Source: Tetrastigma voinierianum
Taxonomy: Eukaryota; Streptophyta; Magnoliopsida; Vitales; Vitaceae
Reading direction: 5' to 3'
Length of the DNA: 64,000 nucleotides
NCBI GenBank assembly: GCA_016808115.1
Contig: JAEQBH010003943.1
Coordinates: 124,001-188,000, forward strand
Shown in pieces: positions 10,621-23,030 of this stretch (positions are counted from its first letter, which is position 1; each line of letters starts with the position of its first letter). The notes below the pieces were generated by a model, which worked only from the letters and a program-made list of their open reading frames with translations, did no database searches and was not told where the DNA came from. The position numbers and the translations under genes were made by a program.

Positions 10621-11143
10621 AACATCAATTCAATGATCCTATTTTCAATATTGGCCACCACAGTAATAATCTCCTTTATTGAACATTTAAATCCTTTTCT
10701 TTAAGCACAACCTTTTTTTTTTGAAAGAACACAACATTTTTTTATATCATGAAATTATGTATCTTTTTTTTTGCCATACAAGGACTTGAAATGAAAATAA
10801 TCACAAAGGAATGAAATTAAATCAAAATAAATAAATAAATATTTCTATCAATATAAATAAATCAATTGATTCAATTCTAACAAGAAAGGTCTTTTCTTTT
10901 TTTACTATTTACTAAACTACAATTTTCAAGTAGATTTTAAGTATTTCATGAATTATTGATTTTTTTTATTCCAATATAAAAATCAGCCTCAAACTAAAAA
11001 TAAATAAAAAATATTTGTGCTATTTAGAGATTTGATCTTATTTTTTAAAAGGAAGACTCATTTTTTATTTTCATAAAATTTGTTTAAACATATTTATAGT
11101 AATAATAATATTTTATTTTTTAATATTAGGAGGATATATATAT

Positions 11144-11186
<43 letters not shown>

Positions 11187-11351
11187 ATGTATATGTACAT
11201 ATATAATGCCCATTTTAATTTTTTTTAAATCACTTTTTATTTATTTTAATAATAAAATTAATTGTAATAAGAGTCTAAATTAATAATTCTATTAACCATC
11301 AAATATTTTTATTTTTATTTTTAATTGAATCAAATTTGTTTTTCTTAAAAA
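10621..11351. other. AT-rich intergenic DNA with (AT)n microsatellite
   Basis: No gene seen. A long AT dinucleotide run lies at 11147-11184, within a wider ATATGGCATATA/ATGTATATG context. The small frames here come from low-complexity sequence. The right edge is the 5' truncation point of the LINE. Confidence 0.7.
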
Positions 11352-11815
11352 GACACAATATGAATATGGTTCTCATGGCCAAACTCGTACGGAGGACAGC
11401 CAAAGGTTATGGGCTCAAACTTCAACTAACAAATATGTGAGAGGAGAGCTAGGCAACAAGAAGCTGGGGAGAAAACAAGTAGTTCCCAATGCTTGGAGGG
11501 GCATAACGTCGACAGTAAATCTCCTAAATAAAGGTTTGAAGATGATGGCTTATAATGGAAGAGAAATCCTTTTTTCTGAGAGATATTTGGGTAGGTGATA
11601 CTCAACTGATCAACCAGCTGGTAAGGAAAGAACTCACTTGGGTAGAATCGTTTAGGAGAGTTCAAGATTACTAGAATCCGAGAACAGGCTGGAAATGGGA
11701 GTTACTTGAAGGGATACTTCCTTCCCATATTGAAAACACCCTTGCAACAATGTTGCTTAGACAAAATGATAAGGCTAGAGATGGAATGTATTGGAACTTA
11801 ACCTTAGATGACAAC
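11352..11815 (+). mobile_element. LINE ORF2 C-terminal part, left half (split by a 27-kb insertion)
   Basis: Plus-strand frames read segments typical of the region after the reverse transcriptase in plant L1-like ORF2: MVLMAKLVRRTAKGYG, then FLRDIWVGDTQLINQLVRKE, then GWKWELLEGILPSHIENTLA and ARDGMYWNLTLDDN. Several stops and frameshifts are present. The frame stops abruptly after GATGACAAC and resumes exactly at 38956 as TTCTTGGTGAAATCTGCA (FLVKSA). The element is 5'-truncated near 11352. Confidence 0.85.
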
Positions 11816-12439
11816 TATAGTCTCCAGAATCTTCTGAGTCACTGGATCGTTGGAACATACACTTGTCTGCAACAATTTGCAAAACAAACAAGAAAACGAC
11901 GATGGGGGCTCCGCTGCCTCTCTGATGCTTAAGTCAGATTCTCCACCTCCCAGAAAAATTAGGACCCTTTTTTTTTAGTTTCGAATCTCATACCTTATTT
12001 TTTGTGTCGACCTTCTTTTATCAAAGAGAAAGGGGATCCGTTTTCCGTGGAAAGTTGATGATTTCCTCCCAAATCAGAAGGAGAAGGTGGTGCATATCTC
12101 ACGCGTGGAGACTAGTTATTCCTTTTAAATAGATGTGTTTCCCGAATGGAGGATCCCGAGAGTGCTTGTTCACCCTAAGTGATATTGTTAGCATGATTCA
12201 TGAAGGCGTATATTCTCTTCTCAGGGAATTCACCGACAAAGATTTGCTAAATGAAGTCTCCAATCAGGAAAGATGGCATGCGGAGCATAACAACTTCTTT
12301 TCGAGTAAGGAAAGATATATGGGTCTTGGCTCTTAAATTGGGCTTGTAGGCAAGGCCGACTGGGCCAACCCAATTATAGTCTTTAGTAGGACGGGGCCTG
12401 TTAACTAGAGGGCCTGGGCCAAAGCCTATGGCACCCACA
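11816..12439 (-). repeat. 3' LTR of the Tat element
   Basis: Matches 38344-38950 along its length: both begin (plus sense) with TAGTCTCCA.AATCTTCTGA and end with AGCC.ATGGCACCCACA. 624 versus 607 bp, with many substitutions and small indels, so the insertion is not recent or the consensus is noisy. The inner edge abuts a purine tract on the minus strand. Confidence 0.88.
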
Positions 12440-12460
12440 ATGCCCCTTTTCCCATCGGGG
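12440..12460 (-). promoter_or_regulatory. Polypurine tract of the Tat element
   Basis: Read on the minus strand, GATGGGAAAAGGGGCAT directly precedes the LTR start TGTGGG. A purine run immediately 5' of the 3' LTR is the plus-strand primer site in LTR-element reverse transcription, and it fixes the element's orientation. Confidence 0.8.
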
Positions 12461-12613
12461 AGGGCGACTGCCTCCCGCTAGAAAAGAAAATCGCTAAGCC
12501 GACCAGCATAAGACGGTGGGGACAAGAGGCAATCACGTCTGGGATCTTCCAATGCACTTTCTAACTCGATGTGCATTAGATGTGGTCCCTTGAGATAACC
12601 TTGGGGCTAAAGG

Positions 12614-13160
12614 TTGCTATAAAAGGCCGGAGGGTGACGGAGTCCGTTGTGCCACTAGTTATCCACGTTTTTCCAGCAAAGAAGGGTGGTTAGACGTTGT
12701 TGAGAAACAGACTTGGTGGATTGCTGAATGAAGGATGATTGTGATAGGTCGTTTGAGCGTGCTTTCCAAGCATGAATCAGATCGAAGATTGGAAGGTTTG
12801 AATGGAGTCGAAATAGATTTTCCAGGTTCTGGCTGGCCTTTGGGTGGTTCTAAACTCCTAATGGAATCCTCGCATCCTGCTGATACCCTTGCCAAATCGA
12901 GGCTTTCGATTTCATCCTCCTTCTAAGCCCTCTTCCATCTTTTCTTTTCTTAGTTTTGTAAGCGGATTTTGCTATCGGCTTCTTCTTCTACTTCAGCTTC
13001 TTCTTCTTCTTCTTCTTCGGGCCTCTGCCATCGCTTCTTCTTCGCCTCCGCCAAGATTCGATTCTATCGACTATGTAACTATTTTAATAACATCGTCAGT
13101 TGTAAGGGCATGAATGTAATGATGGATGCCATTTGTTGCAATTAATAAAAACATACTTCT
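12614..13160 (+). promoter_or_regulatory. Candidate plus-strand promoter and poly(A) signal upstream of the antisense ORF
   Basis: CTATAAAAGGCC at 12615-12626 is a good TATA motif pointing right, toward the plus-strand additional ORF whose ATG is at 13911. A (CTT)n-rich pyrimidine tract lies at about 12982-13019, and AATAAAAACATAC at about 13144 resembles a polyadenylation signal, which argues against simple read-through. It could instead be a fossil of another LTR. Function is inferred only from motif and position. Confidence 0.35.
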
Positions 13161-13285
13161 TTGACATTTATGTACTTTGTGTTATCTCAATATTCCTGCG
13201 CTTTATTTTCTATCTCGAGGCAGGGGCCAATTCATCGCCATCTACTGATATTCGCTGATCCCCGTGAGTGGAACGATTTTCAGCG

Positions 13286-13346
13286 GGGCCCAACAGGTTA
13301 GAATAACAAGAGGGCCCAACATGTTAGAATAACAGGAGGGCCCACC
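13286..13346. repeat. 26-bp tandem repeat, two copies plus a partial third
   Basis: GGGCCCAACAGGTTAGAATA starts at 13286, recurs at 13312 (one base changed) and begins a third time at 13338 (GGGCCCACC). It lies in the non-coding part of the Tat element upstream of the antisense ORF. Confidence 0.85.
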
Positions 13347-13829
13347 AATCTAGCCCATGTTAACCTATCGTGCCCTAGGAGTTAGAGCGTTGCTAAGAAG
13401 CGAAACAACTGAGGGAGTGAGGGGTTAGCGTCGCATTTAATGTGCCTGGCAGTCCTAAGTATTGCATGTGGAGCCATCATCGGGTTTTTCCGCCTCTCAT
13501 TCTTACTGGTCTCTGGTTTACATTCCTTCACTCAATTCGGAATCTTCAAGGTGGCTACACTCGCCGCGACTTTATGCTTCCTTGCGAATCGTTCCAGACG
13601 CTTTACTCAATTATAAGTTTACTGTAATTATTATTTCCTGTAGACGTAGTTAATTCGCTAACGCCCCTTTCACCCGGGAAGGTTCGGGGTGAGGGTAGGT
13701 CTAGAACCTATTAAGCCTGGGTGGTTCTCGCCTGGTGTTTGGTGGTTTTAAGGCTTTTACCCGCTTGGTATGTGGCTCAAGTTGATACTAGTCTCTCTCC
13801 TCCATCCGACCGTTTCAGAATGACGAGGT

Positions 13830-14415
13830 GAGGAAGAAACTTTCACCATCCGTGTGTCACAAACTGGGCTCGCTCGAGGACGCGTTTCGCAAGCAAAGAT
13901 CGCCTCATCCATGACGATGGAGGAGTTGAGAACCTACTACGAGATCCCCATAACATTGACCTGGGCATGGAAAAGCCAAAATATCCACTCGGGTGGAGAA
14001 ATACAATGCCGTGTTTTTTAACCGAGAGCAACTCGCGATCGGTTTCGCTTTCCTTGCCTCGCCTCGCATAGCTTCCATTTTATCTCAGCCCACTCTTATC
14101 CATCCCAATACTATTTGAATATTAACTGGTTTTATCTATGCCTTAAAGCGGGTCAGATGGCTCGCTTTTCCATGTCTGGGCTCGAGGCAAGCATGGTGAA
14201 ATTGTCAACTGACTCCCGACATTAGCCTAAGATGGAAGCAAAGGCCAAGACTTAAGAAGTGCTCGGATTTAAACCCCGTTCCCCGGGCTTCCTTTAGATT
14301 AACCTATCGCCTTTTCCAGTGTGTACCGGTAACGGGTCTAGTTTACTGGTGTGTATGTGTGTAAGTTTTTATATAACCGATCAGAGATTATCGTGCAGAG
14401 AGTGCCGAAGGGTAG
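13830..14415 (+). pseudogene. Tat additional ORF (antisense to pol), segment 1
   Basis: Plus-strand ATG at 13911 opens MTMEELRTYYEIP, followed by ITLTWAW and, one frame over, FFNREQLAIGF and PLPRLA-like pieces. This resembles the start of the large additional protein found on the strand opposite gag-pol in some Tat-lineage elements; its function is not known to me. Frameshifts and stops interrupt it, and it is cut at 14415 by a Tekay-like LTR. It continues at 27495 and again at 32354. Confidence 0.6.
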
Positions 14416-16043
14416 TGTGACACCCCAAAATCGGTGTCCGCGGACAACCCGTCAACTCCGCGGAATACCGTGAATGCTCTGCAACCCACCCCCATTAACG
14501 AAAATCTGCAGTAGTCTCCTTTGTACTGGAGCTCACCTAAATACAAAACTCCGTCTCCAAACAGCTCAATATGGCCACACATGGTCCATACAATTAAAAT
14601 GAGTAAAATAGCCTCTCAGCCCACAAACCAATACTCATCAAACATACACTCAACTATAGCTCCAATAGTCCAAGAGTTATAATGATTTCTCTTAATACAA
14701 ATACATACTAAAATCTACAATTCTAATAATATATTATCCAAAACATCAAAGCCACAACCTATTCTTCAAAATCTGCCTCTAAAATGAGTCGTCTCCCAAC
14801 GCCCCGCACTCGAAAAATATTCCCTCGACAGATGAGCTATCACCCGCAGTGGAATCACCCTAAATGGGTTACCCTCACCTAAGTGCATATGCAATGATCC
14901 AATTCAAACACACACTAAGTAAATACGCTGATCCTACTGGAATCGCTATACCGCCTGCTCTATGTCACGAGTCCTCACCGACTCCCTCACACTCGCTCTA
15001 AGCTTACGTATAAGAAAAAATATCATTTTCAAAACAAAACTTGTTGTTCTTGAAAATACACTACACCGAATTTCGTAAAAATATGGACTACCCTCCGAGG
15101 CCAATGTGTCGAGAACTTCCTCGAAATGTGGGGCTTCAATACGGTCCTCAACTGAATGACCATTGGATCCGGCCTCCCAACCCCATTCTCCGGAAAATCA
15201 TCCTATGAAATTCCTTTCGCAACCATGTTCGTTTTTCGGAAAATTCATGTCATGCACTCACACCTAATATCTAGGTTACCCGGTGTATATGAAAATGCAT
15301 TATGCCATTTCAACCATTTTTATACCAATATATCAAATATGAATATATTCACAAATTTACAATTACACCACATGTAATTCAATGATATCAACCATCACCC
15401 AAATTAGCTCACTTGAGCAATTCACAATTTCATCTCCAATGGCCTATACACACAATTATATTCCATATAATTGTGACATCATATTAACACATCAAGCTTA
15501 TGCATTAACCTACTAATTCCCATACAACTCAAGCCATTCAACACAATTTATATACCATATGCAATTACATCATCATGCATATATTGATATAAATTAAATC
15601 ACAATAACATGATATATTAATTCTCAATCCATTACACCAAAATTAGCCTACATGGGCTAATTAACAAACACGTGCAATTCAATTTGAATTACTTAACCAA
15701 ACACAATTTCTCACAAAAATATTTTGTGAACACTATTCACATGAACAATAAAATCCTCGGGTTATTGTTCACGGCCAATCACCAACCTCGGTTCCACTTT
15801 GTGAACTCGAAAATCATGGCCATTTTCGGCCTTATGCACACCACAATACAATTTATAGTATAATTTATACACTAGCAGCCCAAAACAGTCCGTGGAATGT
15901 CACGGACTGTCCAAATGGGTTCCATAATTTCCAATAATTCGGTCCCAAGTTGGACCATCAAAACGACGTTCAAGGCCTAAACCAACCAACCATCAACAGC
16001 AAAGTACTTAAATCAAGAGTAAAACAAGCAGATAAAAACTCTA
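14416..16043 (-). repeat. Tekay/Del-like LTR in inverted orientation, right part missing
   Basis: The left end TGTGACACCCCAAAATC is the reverse complement of a typical Tekay LTR terminus (compare the plus-strand end TTTTGGGGTGTCACA at 52073). The body aligns in the same orientation with 56853-58786: shared blocks include GGAATCACCCTAAATGGGTT (14852 and 57261 regions), GAGTCGT.TCC.AACGCCCC and CACAATACAATTTATAGTAT. Homology ends at 16043, where the Athila LTR starts; the expected remaining about 590 bp of this LTR is not found after the Athila element. No coding sequence. Confidence 0.75.
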
Positions 16044-17208
16044 TGATGAGTGCTTAAAACACTCGATTATACTACACACCTTGCATTTTCATGTTGATTC
16101 GCATTATTTATATAATTTTAGTGTTAGATTCTTATTTAGTTTTTGTTTTGGAATACAGCATGATGAGGCGAAAAGAACAACTTCCGGAAGCTTCATTTTG
16201 AGAAATGAGGAGCATGCAAGGAAGTCACCGCCATCGCCGCGATTGGGCCCCCACGCCGCGACGTCACCAAGTCACGACGCCAGGGTCAACAAATGCGTAA
16301 GTCAACCAAATACCACGCCGCGACGTCACCACGCCGCGACGATCAAAAATCAAGATCTCATCATTAAATGCGAGGGGGCCTTGATTTTGGGGAGAAGAAG
16401 AACGCGGCGGCCGTGAGATACTAATCGAGAACTCCGCGAATACGTACTTCAAGGATCTCCTCGATTTTCAGATCGGGTTTTTCCGCTGTTTGATTATTTT
16501 TGATCACATGAGATGTTTCTATATTAGATATTTTATTTCTTTCCTTCATGATGTTCTAAACTTATTTCTATGGTTAAGATCGAACTCCTCACACATACAA
16601 TGGATTAGAAATTAACCTTCATGTTAATCAATCGTTGTTAATTTATCACATCTCGCCTCTATACTGCATGTTAATTATATGATAATATCCGCCAATATTA
16701 ACATATTTACTAATCAAGATCCGAGATTCAGAGACGAGGGTATCTCAGGATCTCGCAGAGTAGCCTTAGTCATTCTGTGTGTAATAGAGATATTCGAACT
16801 CCGAAGGTGGTTTTGGGTCAACATTAAGCATTTCAATGAGTCGAGATAGAGATATACTGATTCTATTCACTAAATAGGCGAATATACCTCGAGAGAGGAT
16901 ATCTCGTAGCACGATCACCTCGCCATTGATATGCCATAAACAATCTTAATAACAACATCTTTAGAGAATAATCCATCTAATGCATTGTATGTTCAACCCA
17001 ACAAGGAGGTGTAAGTCGTCCCCACATTATCAATTCACCAAAACCAATAGCTAGTTACGCTAGTACTTAAATTCTCTTAGAACCATTTATTCGTATATTG
17101 TCTAAAAGGCACTCAGAGTCAATCCATCTTTCCCTCGTGGATCGATACTGCACACTAGTACACTATATTACTGGGGCTACGCGCACTCGCGCACTTAGGC
17201 ATTCATCA
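16044..17208 (+). repeat. 5' LTR of the Athila element
   Basis: 1,165 bp, TG...CA ends, aligning over its length with 26283-27473. It contains a GC-rich palindrome cluster (about 16225-16350, with ACGCCGCGACGTCACC units) also present in the 3' LTR, and an AT-rich second half. Differences from the 3' copy are dominated by 1-6-bp indels. Confidence 0.9.
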
Positions 17209-17235
17209 GATAATAATCGCGCCGCTTGTCAAGTT
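17209..17235 (+). promoter_or_regulatory. Putative primer-binding site region of the Athila element
   Basis: GATAATAATCGCGCCGCTTG follows the LTR end. It resembles the TGGCGCC-core PBS of Athila elements but is degraded, so the priming tRNA cannot be named with confidence. Confidence 0.4.
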
Positions 17236-17619
17236 TTTATGCCATGTCGTGGAAAGGCTTAAATTGATATAGAGTAGTAAGCACATAGATAATATTCTGA
17301 ATTTTTCTTTATTGTTGTTATTTTTACAAGTACTGGTAATTGGGTTTTGTTAGTCAAGTGTGTTATCATAGCATGTGCTTAAAGTGAGTACATGCGACAA
17401 AAGAAACCGAATTATTCAACACTTGTGTGATCCTGAGCCGTAGCACTTCTACACAGACAAGGCCGCAACAGAGAACGTAATGCAGTAGAACTCCAATAGT
17501 CATGGAAAACACCAAGAACAAGATTTTCGCGTGGAACAACCGAACTACGTGAGAGGTTTAACTTAGAATCAAGCGCCTAGGCCATTCATATAGCCTGGGA
17601 CGATCCGTACATGCTATTG

Positions 17620-18930
17620 GGATGAGTTTGTTCTAATTCCTCCAATGCTTGTTCGTGACAAATGATCAGACTACGCCAATTCACAAAACAATTTGAATTG
17701 AAGTCACTACAATACAAATGCTTCGTAACATATCGTCTAATGGACTACCCCACGAGAACTCGACATGCACTACCAACTTCCTCGGTTTGCGTATACCATC
17801 AAATACAATCCGGGGTCAATGAAGAAGCCCTAAGATTGGGCGTTTATTCCCACTCACTATTAGAGCCACATTGGCAACCCAACACCCACCGTGATTCCAT
17901 TACTACATGGAACGACCGTACAAAGTTTCACCAAGTTCTTTCCACCTTCGAAGATCGCACAACCGGTGCAAGAGATCACCACGCCCGGGTCAATTAGAGT
18001 GGAGAGAACCCGGCGTAAGCATGACGTTCCATGAATTACTGCTGGGCGTCCCTCACCATCGACTCAACCGATGGATGCAAGTCCACACCTTTACAATGGT
18101 CCGAAATACAACCCGAACAATGATGTATGCTCACCGGAGGATCATCGATGAAGAAACCACTGCATCAGGCGTGACGCAGATATCGGGAAGATGTCGCAAC
18201 CAACACTAATCTGGCCTAGAGAGAAGGCTACACCAAGAAACACCTGCGGGTGGCACAGACAATGAAGTCCCCAACAATCCGTAAATCATGGCTCAAATTC
18301 CACCAAACAACCTAAATAAAGCAAAGCAGGAACAACACATGCTATACGTATCTACCGGGAGTTGTGTGAATTATGGAGGACAGTTACAAGATGCGTGAAT
18401 GTCACCATGAACCCTACAGCGGCAAGCCTCGCACGTGACGAGGTTTAATCGGGAATCAATCACGCTAAAGAAGGACCGTATCGGGGTAATAACTATCGTA
18501 ACCGGGACCGTGTGGGACAGCACGGCGAACAATCGAACCAGAACAATCAAAACAACCAAGGTATGGATGGAGGAACGTAACAATACTAATCGAACCGAGC
18601 TAATGAACCAACCCCTGAAAAGAAGCCGGATTTAGAAAGTGTGTTCCCAAGACAGATGTTAACTTCTCATTCCGCGCGATGAATGGTGACTAAGGCGAAC
18701 ATGCAAAGAACAACCCATTTAAACAATCAAGGAAGACAACTAAGGAGTTTGGAAGCACAAATGGGCCAAATGGCGTTTACTTACTAAAGGCAAATCGTTC
18801 TCTCGGGCCGAGCACCAGAGGTAAACCCAAGAAGAGATGGGAATGAGCACGTTAAAGCAGTCATGCTGAGAAGTGAGAGAGATTTGGAATCACAAGTGCA
18901 ACCCCCACTGCAAAGAAACCGAGGATGTCA
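17620..18930 (+). pseudogene. Athila gag remnant
   Basis: A plus-strand frame at 17662-17997 preserves gag core landmarks: GVNEEALRLGVYSHSL (family pattern RLFPFSL) and DSITTWNDRTKF (family SITTWNDL..KF). Downstream sequence is Asn/Gln-rich with no clean zinc knuckle. Gag packages element RNA in cytoplasmic particles; this copy is broken by frameshifts and is non-functional as shown. Confidence 0.65.
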
Positions 18931-18999
18931 CAGCCGTAATGTAAAGGTGATGCAATAAAGAATGCTGGGCAGGAGAAATAAATTCGCAGAGACCTATAG

Positions 19000-21470
19000 T
19001 GAAACAAAGGCCGCGCATACCATTCCTTATCCACAACGCCTCGCTAGAACATAACCGGACAAGCAATTCACGGTCTACGGATGTTTTCTAAAAAGCTACA
19101 TATAACATCCCATTTGCTGATGCCCCCAGAAAGAACTTCCGCTATGTAAAGTTCATGGAAAAGACATTTTGTCTCGAAGAGAAGATTAGCAGACTTCGAG
19201 ACTTAAGAAACTTAACCGGCTAATGCGCAAGGCCATCCTTCGCAGGAAGCCACCGCAGGCTCAAAGACCTGCGCTCTACTCATCCCACAATTGGAAATGC
19301 TATTTTGAGACGCTTATGTGATTCGGGGTGCGCATTAATCTTTATGCCCTTATCCATCTTTGCCGTTGGGGATTAGGAGAAGCCCGTCCGACTACAAATA
19401 CTAAGAATCCTGCGTATTGTGATCTTTGAAACACCCGAGAGGGATAATAGAAGATGTCTAGTAAAGGTCGACAAGTTTATCTTTCCAGCAGATTTCTATA
19501 GTTTTTTGCATATGGAGGAAGATAAAGAAATACCGATTATCTGGGAAGACCTTTCTAGCAACTCAAGTGTGGCAATGATTGATGTGCGTAGGGCTTAACC
19601 GAAACTAAGAGTACAAGAAGAAGTTAAGTAAAATCCAATGTCTTCGAGGCGTTGAGACACCCAAATAGAAAAGTGATACGTGCTTAATGCTTGATAAGAG
19701 AGGCTATATGGTCTAGCCAAAGTGGTCTCACCGACCTGAGACTAGCCTAGTGGCAAATGACTGAGAACCCGAGGATTTGCGCGTAAGAATACGCTTAAGT
19801 GGATGGATCTCTCGGGGCACCATAGAAGGAAATACTCGAATCACAGCGGCGGGCTAAATAGCCGATTCCATCAATCGAAAGCAACCACCCAAGATGGAAC
19901 AAAACCTCTACCTAGCCATTTGAAGTATACACCGTAGAATCTACGCTACCCGTAATTATCTCATCATCCCTAACCGAATGGAGGAAGAGAAGTTATTGAG
20001 GGTTCTTCGCGATCACAAACAAGCACTCGGATGGTCTCTAACGACCTAAAAGGATCCGCCCCTTCTATGTGTATGCACCGTATTATTAGAAGATAGTCAC
20101 AAGCCCTCGTGAAGCAGAGGAGGCTGAATCCAACAATGAAGGAGGTAGTTCGGAAAGAAGTTCTAAAATGGCTAGATACTGGGGTGATTTACCCCATTTC
20201 GCATACCGCGACGGGTAAGCCCGTCTGTAGTACTAAAGAAAGGGGATAAATCATATCAAGATCAAAACAATATCCACATGACCCAGAACAAAGACCGGTG
20301 GAGAATTTGTATCGACTATAGAAAATCGATCAAGGCCACCTGAAGACCACTTTCCTCCGCTATTTCTAGATCGATGTTCGATTGATTAACGTATGAATAT
20401 TATCATGGATGGATATTCCTAAGCATAACCAAATCGCTTATCATACCAAGATCGGGAGAGAAGACAACATTCACTTGTCCCTATGGTACATTCGCTCCGC
20501 ACAGGATGCCCTGACTATGTAATGCTCCGTGCACGCTTCAAACATGCATGATGGCCATATTTCTCTGACATGGTGGAAAAAGACGATCGAGATCTTCATG
20601 GACGATTTCGCAATGGAGATTCATTTGACAAGTGTCTAGCTAATCTGGGTCAGACTAGCAAGATGTGAAGAGACCAACTTAGTACTTAATTTGGGAAAAG
20701 TGCCATTTTGGTACAAGAGGGTATTGTCCTTGGACATCTGATATCAAGAAGAGGGATAGAGTAGACAGGCGAAGATCAAGCAATTGAAAGTCGCTCCACC
20801 TCTTCGCCAAAGTGAAAAGGGATCTCAGCTTTCTAGGCCACGCCGGGTTCATTGACTGCGATCAAGGATTTCTCACATATTGCGGTCATTATCTAACTTG
20901 TTAGTCCAGGGGATCCCATTTGAGTTTGACTCCCAATGTTTGAAGGCTTTTACAAAGGTCAAAGATAAATCGATCTCGCCCCTATCGCTGCGGGCTCCGT
21001 GATTGGTCTTTTCCATTCGAATCGAGGGGCGATGTGGGCCACTATGCACCGGGGCGCTAGCGTAAACGGAGAAGACCTTCAAGACCTACTACGCAAGCAG
21101 GACTTGGTCGATGCCCAACTGGAATTCATGCCACTACCGAGAAAAGAGCCGCGTCATCGCTCGCTTCGATGTCTACAGCTATATTTGATCGGGCAACAAA
21201 GTCGTGGTGCATACCGATCATTCGCCATTAAGTACTGATGACCAAGAAAGATGCAAAACCCCGATTGATTCATGGGTCCTTCATAAAGAATCAACGAGAA
21301 ATAAAAGATAAAAAGGGCAATCGAAAAATTTAGTGGCGCACCATCTATCGCTACTTAAGTGGGCCGTAGATGATATTCCAAAGGAACGATGAATTTCCGT
21401 ATGAGAAACTTTTATATCAGAGGATAAGAAGGGGCGCTCCTCGGGGTTCGCAGATTATGTGAACTATTTA
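19000..21470 (+). pseudogene. Athila protease, reverse transcriptase and RNase H remnant
   Basis: About 19090-19180 encodes the conserved linker preceding protease (FLKSY..., KVHGKDILS). About 20115-20345 carries the RT entry: RRLNPTMKEVVRKEVLKWLD, TGVIYPIS, then TGWRICIDYRK-like codons at about 20298-20335. Around 20580-20640 is the palm region with ETIEIFMDDF-like codons (the DD pair readable near 20597-20605). RNase H/connection pieces follow to about 21.4 kb. Many 1-2-bp indels separate the motifs, so no long frame survives. Confidence 0.7.
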
Positions 21471-21479
21471 AGGGCTAAG

Positions 21480-22600
21480 GTGATTCCAACTTAATTTAAC
21501 TATCGTAAGAAAAAAAAGGTTTTTCGCACACCTTAAGCACTACTATTGGGAAGAGCCTATTCTCTACAGCACCTGTAATACCGCATAAGGAAGCGTGTGC
21601 CTCGAAGATGAAATGCATAGTATTTTGAACCATTGTCACACTCTATCGTGTGGTGGATACTTTGGTGGCCAGAGAACAAAGAACAAGGTCTCTACACCTG
21701 GGCTTTTATCTACTTCCTTATTTAAAGATACCATCAATTGCTTCCACTTCAGGATAAGTGTCAACGAATGGAACATCTCTGAAAAGCACGAGGCCACCAC
21801 ATCCCATTCGAAGTGGAGTTGCTCTGATCTATGGGGATCAGATTTGCGGGACCCCATTCCCCCGGCATCGCATTAACCATTTGCATAATCTTGTCGGGCA
21901 AAGGGACTATGTTTCAGCTGGTAAGCGGAGTCTCTACACGCACAAATTGATGCCAAGGTCAGGCTCCACTTCGCGGCAGCGAATATCTTCCTCACGCTTT
22001 GGAACTCCTCGAGCTTTGATCACGATAATGGTACACATTTCTGCAAACAAGGTAATTGATGGGTTTTGGTAAAAGTATGGAGTATCGCCATCGCACATCC
22101 TCAGATGTCACCCACACTCAAATTGGATGCAGAGGTATCCAACCGTGAAATCAAACACATTCCCATGAAGACAAGAAACTGCCCTGAAGGATTGGTCTAA
22201 AAGATAGACGATGCACTCCGCATATCGCACCAAGATTTAAGACTCCCTGGGTATGTCCCCGCTCGCACTTGTGTATGGTGTAGTCATTATCTTCCAAGGA
22301 ATCGAGCATCGAGCTTTATCGGGGCCACTCGACAACCAAACATGGATGCGACATTGGCTGGTGAAAACGACTACTTCAACTCCAGTGAGCTTCGATGAGT
22401 TCAAACTAAGCATACGAGGAACCTACCCTCATTTTAAGTATGAGAAGACCAAGGCCTCGCATGACAGCTATCATCACCCGAAAAGAGTTCATACCGACAA
22501 CAAGTTCTTTATCTCAATTCCCGCCTAAAGCTCTTTCCCGGAAATTGAAGTCTCGATGGTCCTGACCTTTACAAAGGACTAAAGTCTTTCCCATGGAGGA
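21480..22600 (+). pseudogene. Athila integrase remnant
   Basis: Plus-strand frames give the HHCC zinc-binding start (EDEMHSILNHCHTLSCGGYF, 21604 onward; family pattern H..H), a DLWG segment of the catalytic core (family DLWGIDF.GPFPPS) near 21826, and FGTPRALI...NGTHF-like codons near 21998-22045, the second catalytic region. Stops and shifts lie between. Integrase joins element cDNA to chromosomal DNA; this copy could not encode it without intact frames. Confidence 0.75.
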
Positions 22601-23030
22601 GTGAAGTTTCACACCCTCGGAAAGGCATTATCTAGCCGCGATCCAACGCTTCAAGCCGTACTACAGGCGAGGCGCTGGCGTACGCGTTACTTCCAACAAA
22701 TTACAGGCAAAAGATAATCAATAATTATCCGAGTTTGCGCTCTTGCTCACATCGAGATCCGTGATTGCCGAGCCAATCACATTAAACATAGCGCTGGGAG
22801 GCAACCCAAGTGTTCTTAAATTCCTGTAGTTTTAAATTTACAAGTTCTTTTCAAAGAATTTTTCGTTTCATTGTGTTCATGATCAATGTTTTTGCTCTGC
22901 TGGCTTAACTGCAGACCCTAAGCGTGGTGCAGTCTTACGCGTCCAATGACTCCAACTGAAGTTCACAAATTTTAAGAGCCTCAAAAGTGCCGCATAATGT
23001 ATCGAAAATTTCTTGGGAGACCTTCTCTGT

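Noticed and set aside
11147..11184. AT run as a cruciform or origin element
   Set aside because: Plain (AT)n microsatellite; nothing else supports a function. The same holds for 63631-63679.
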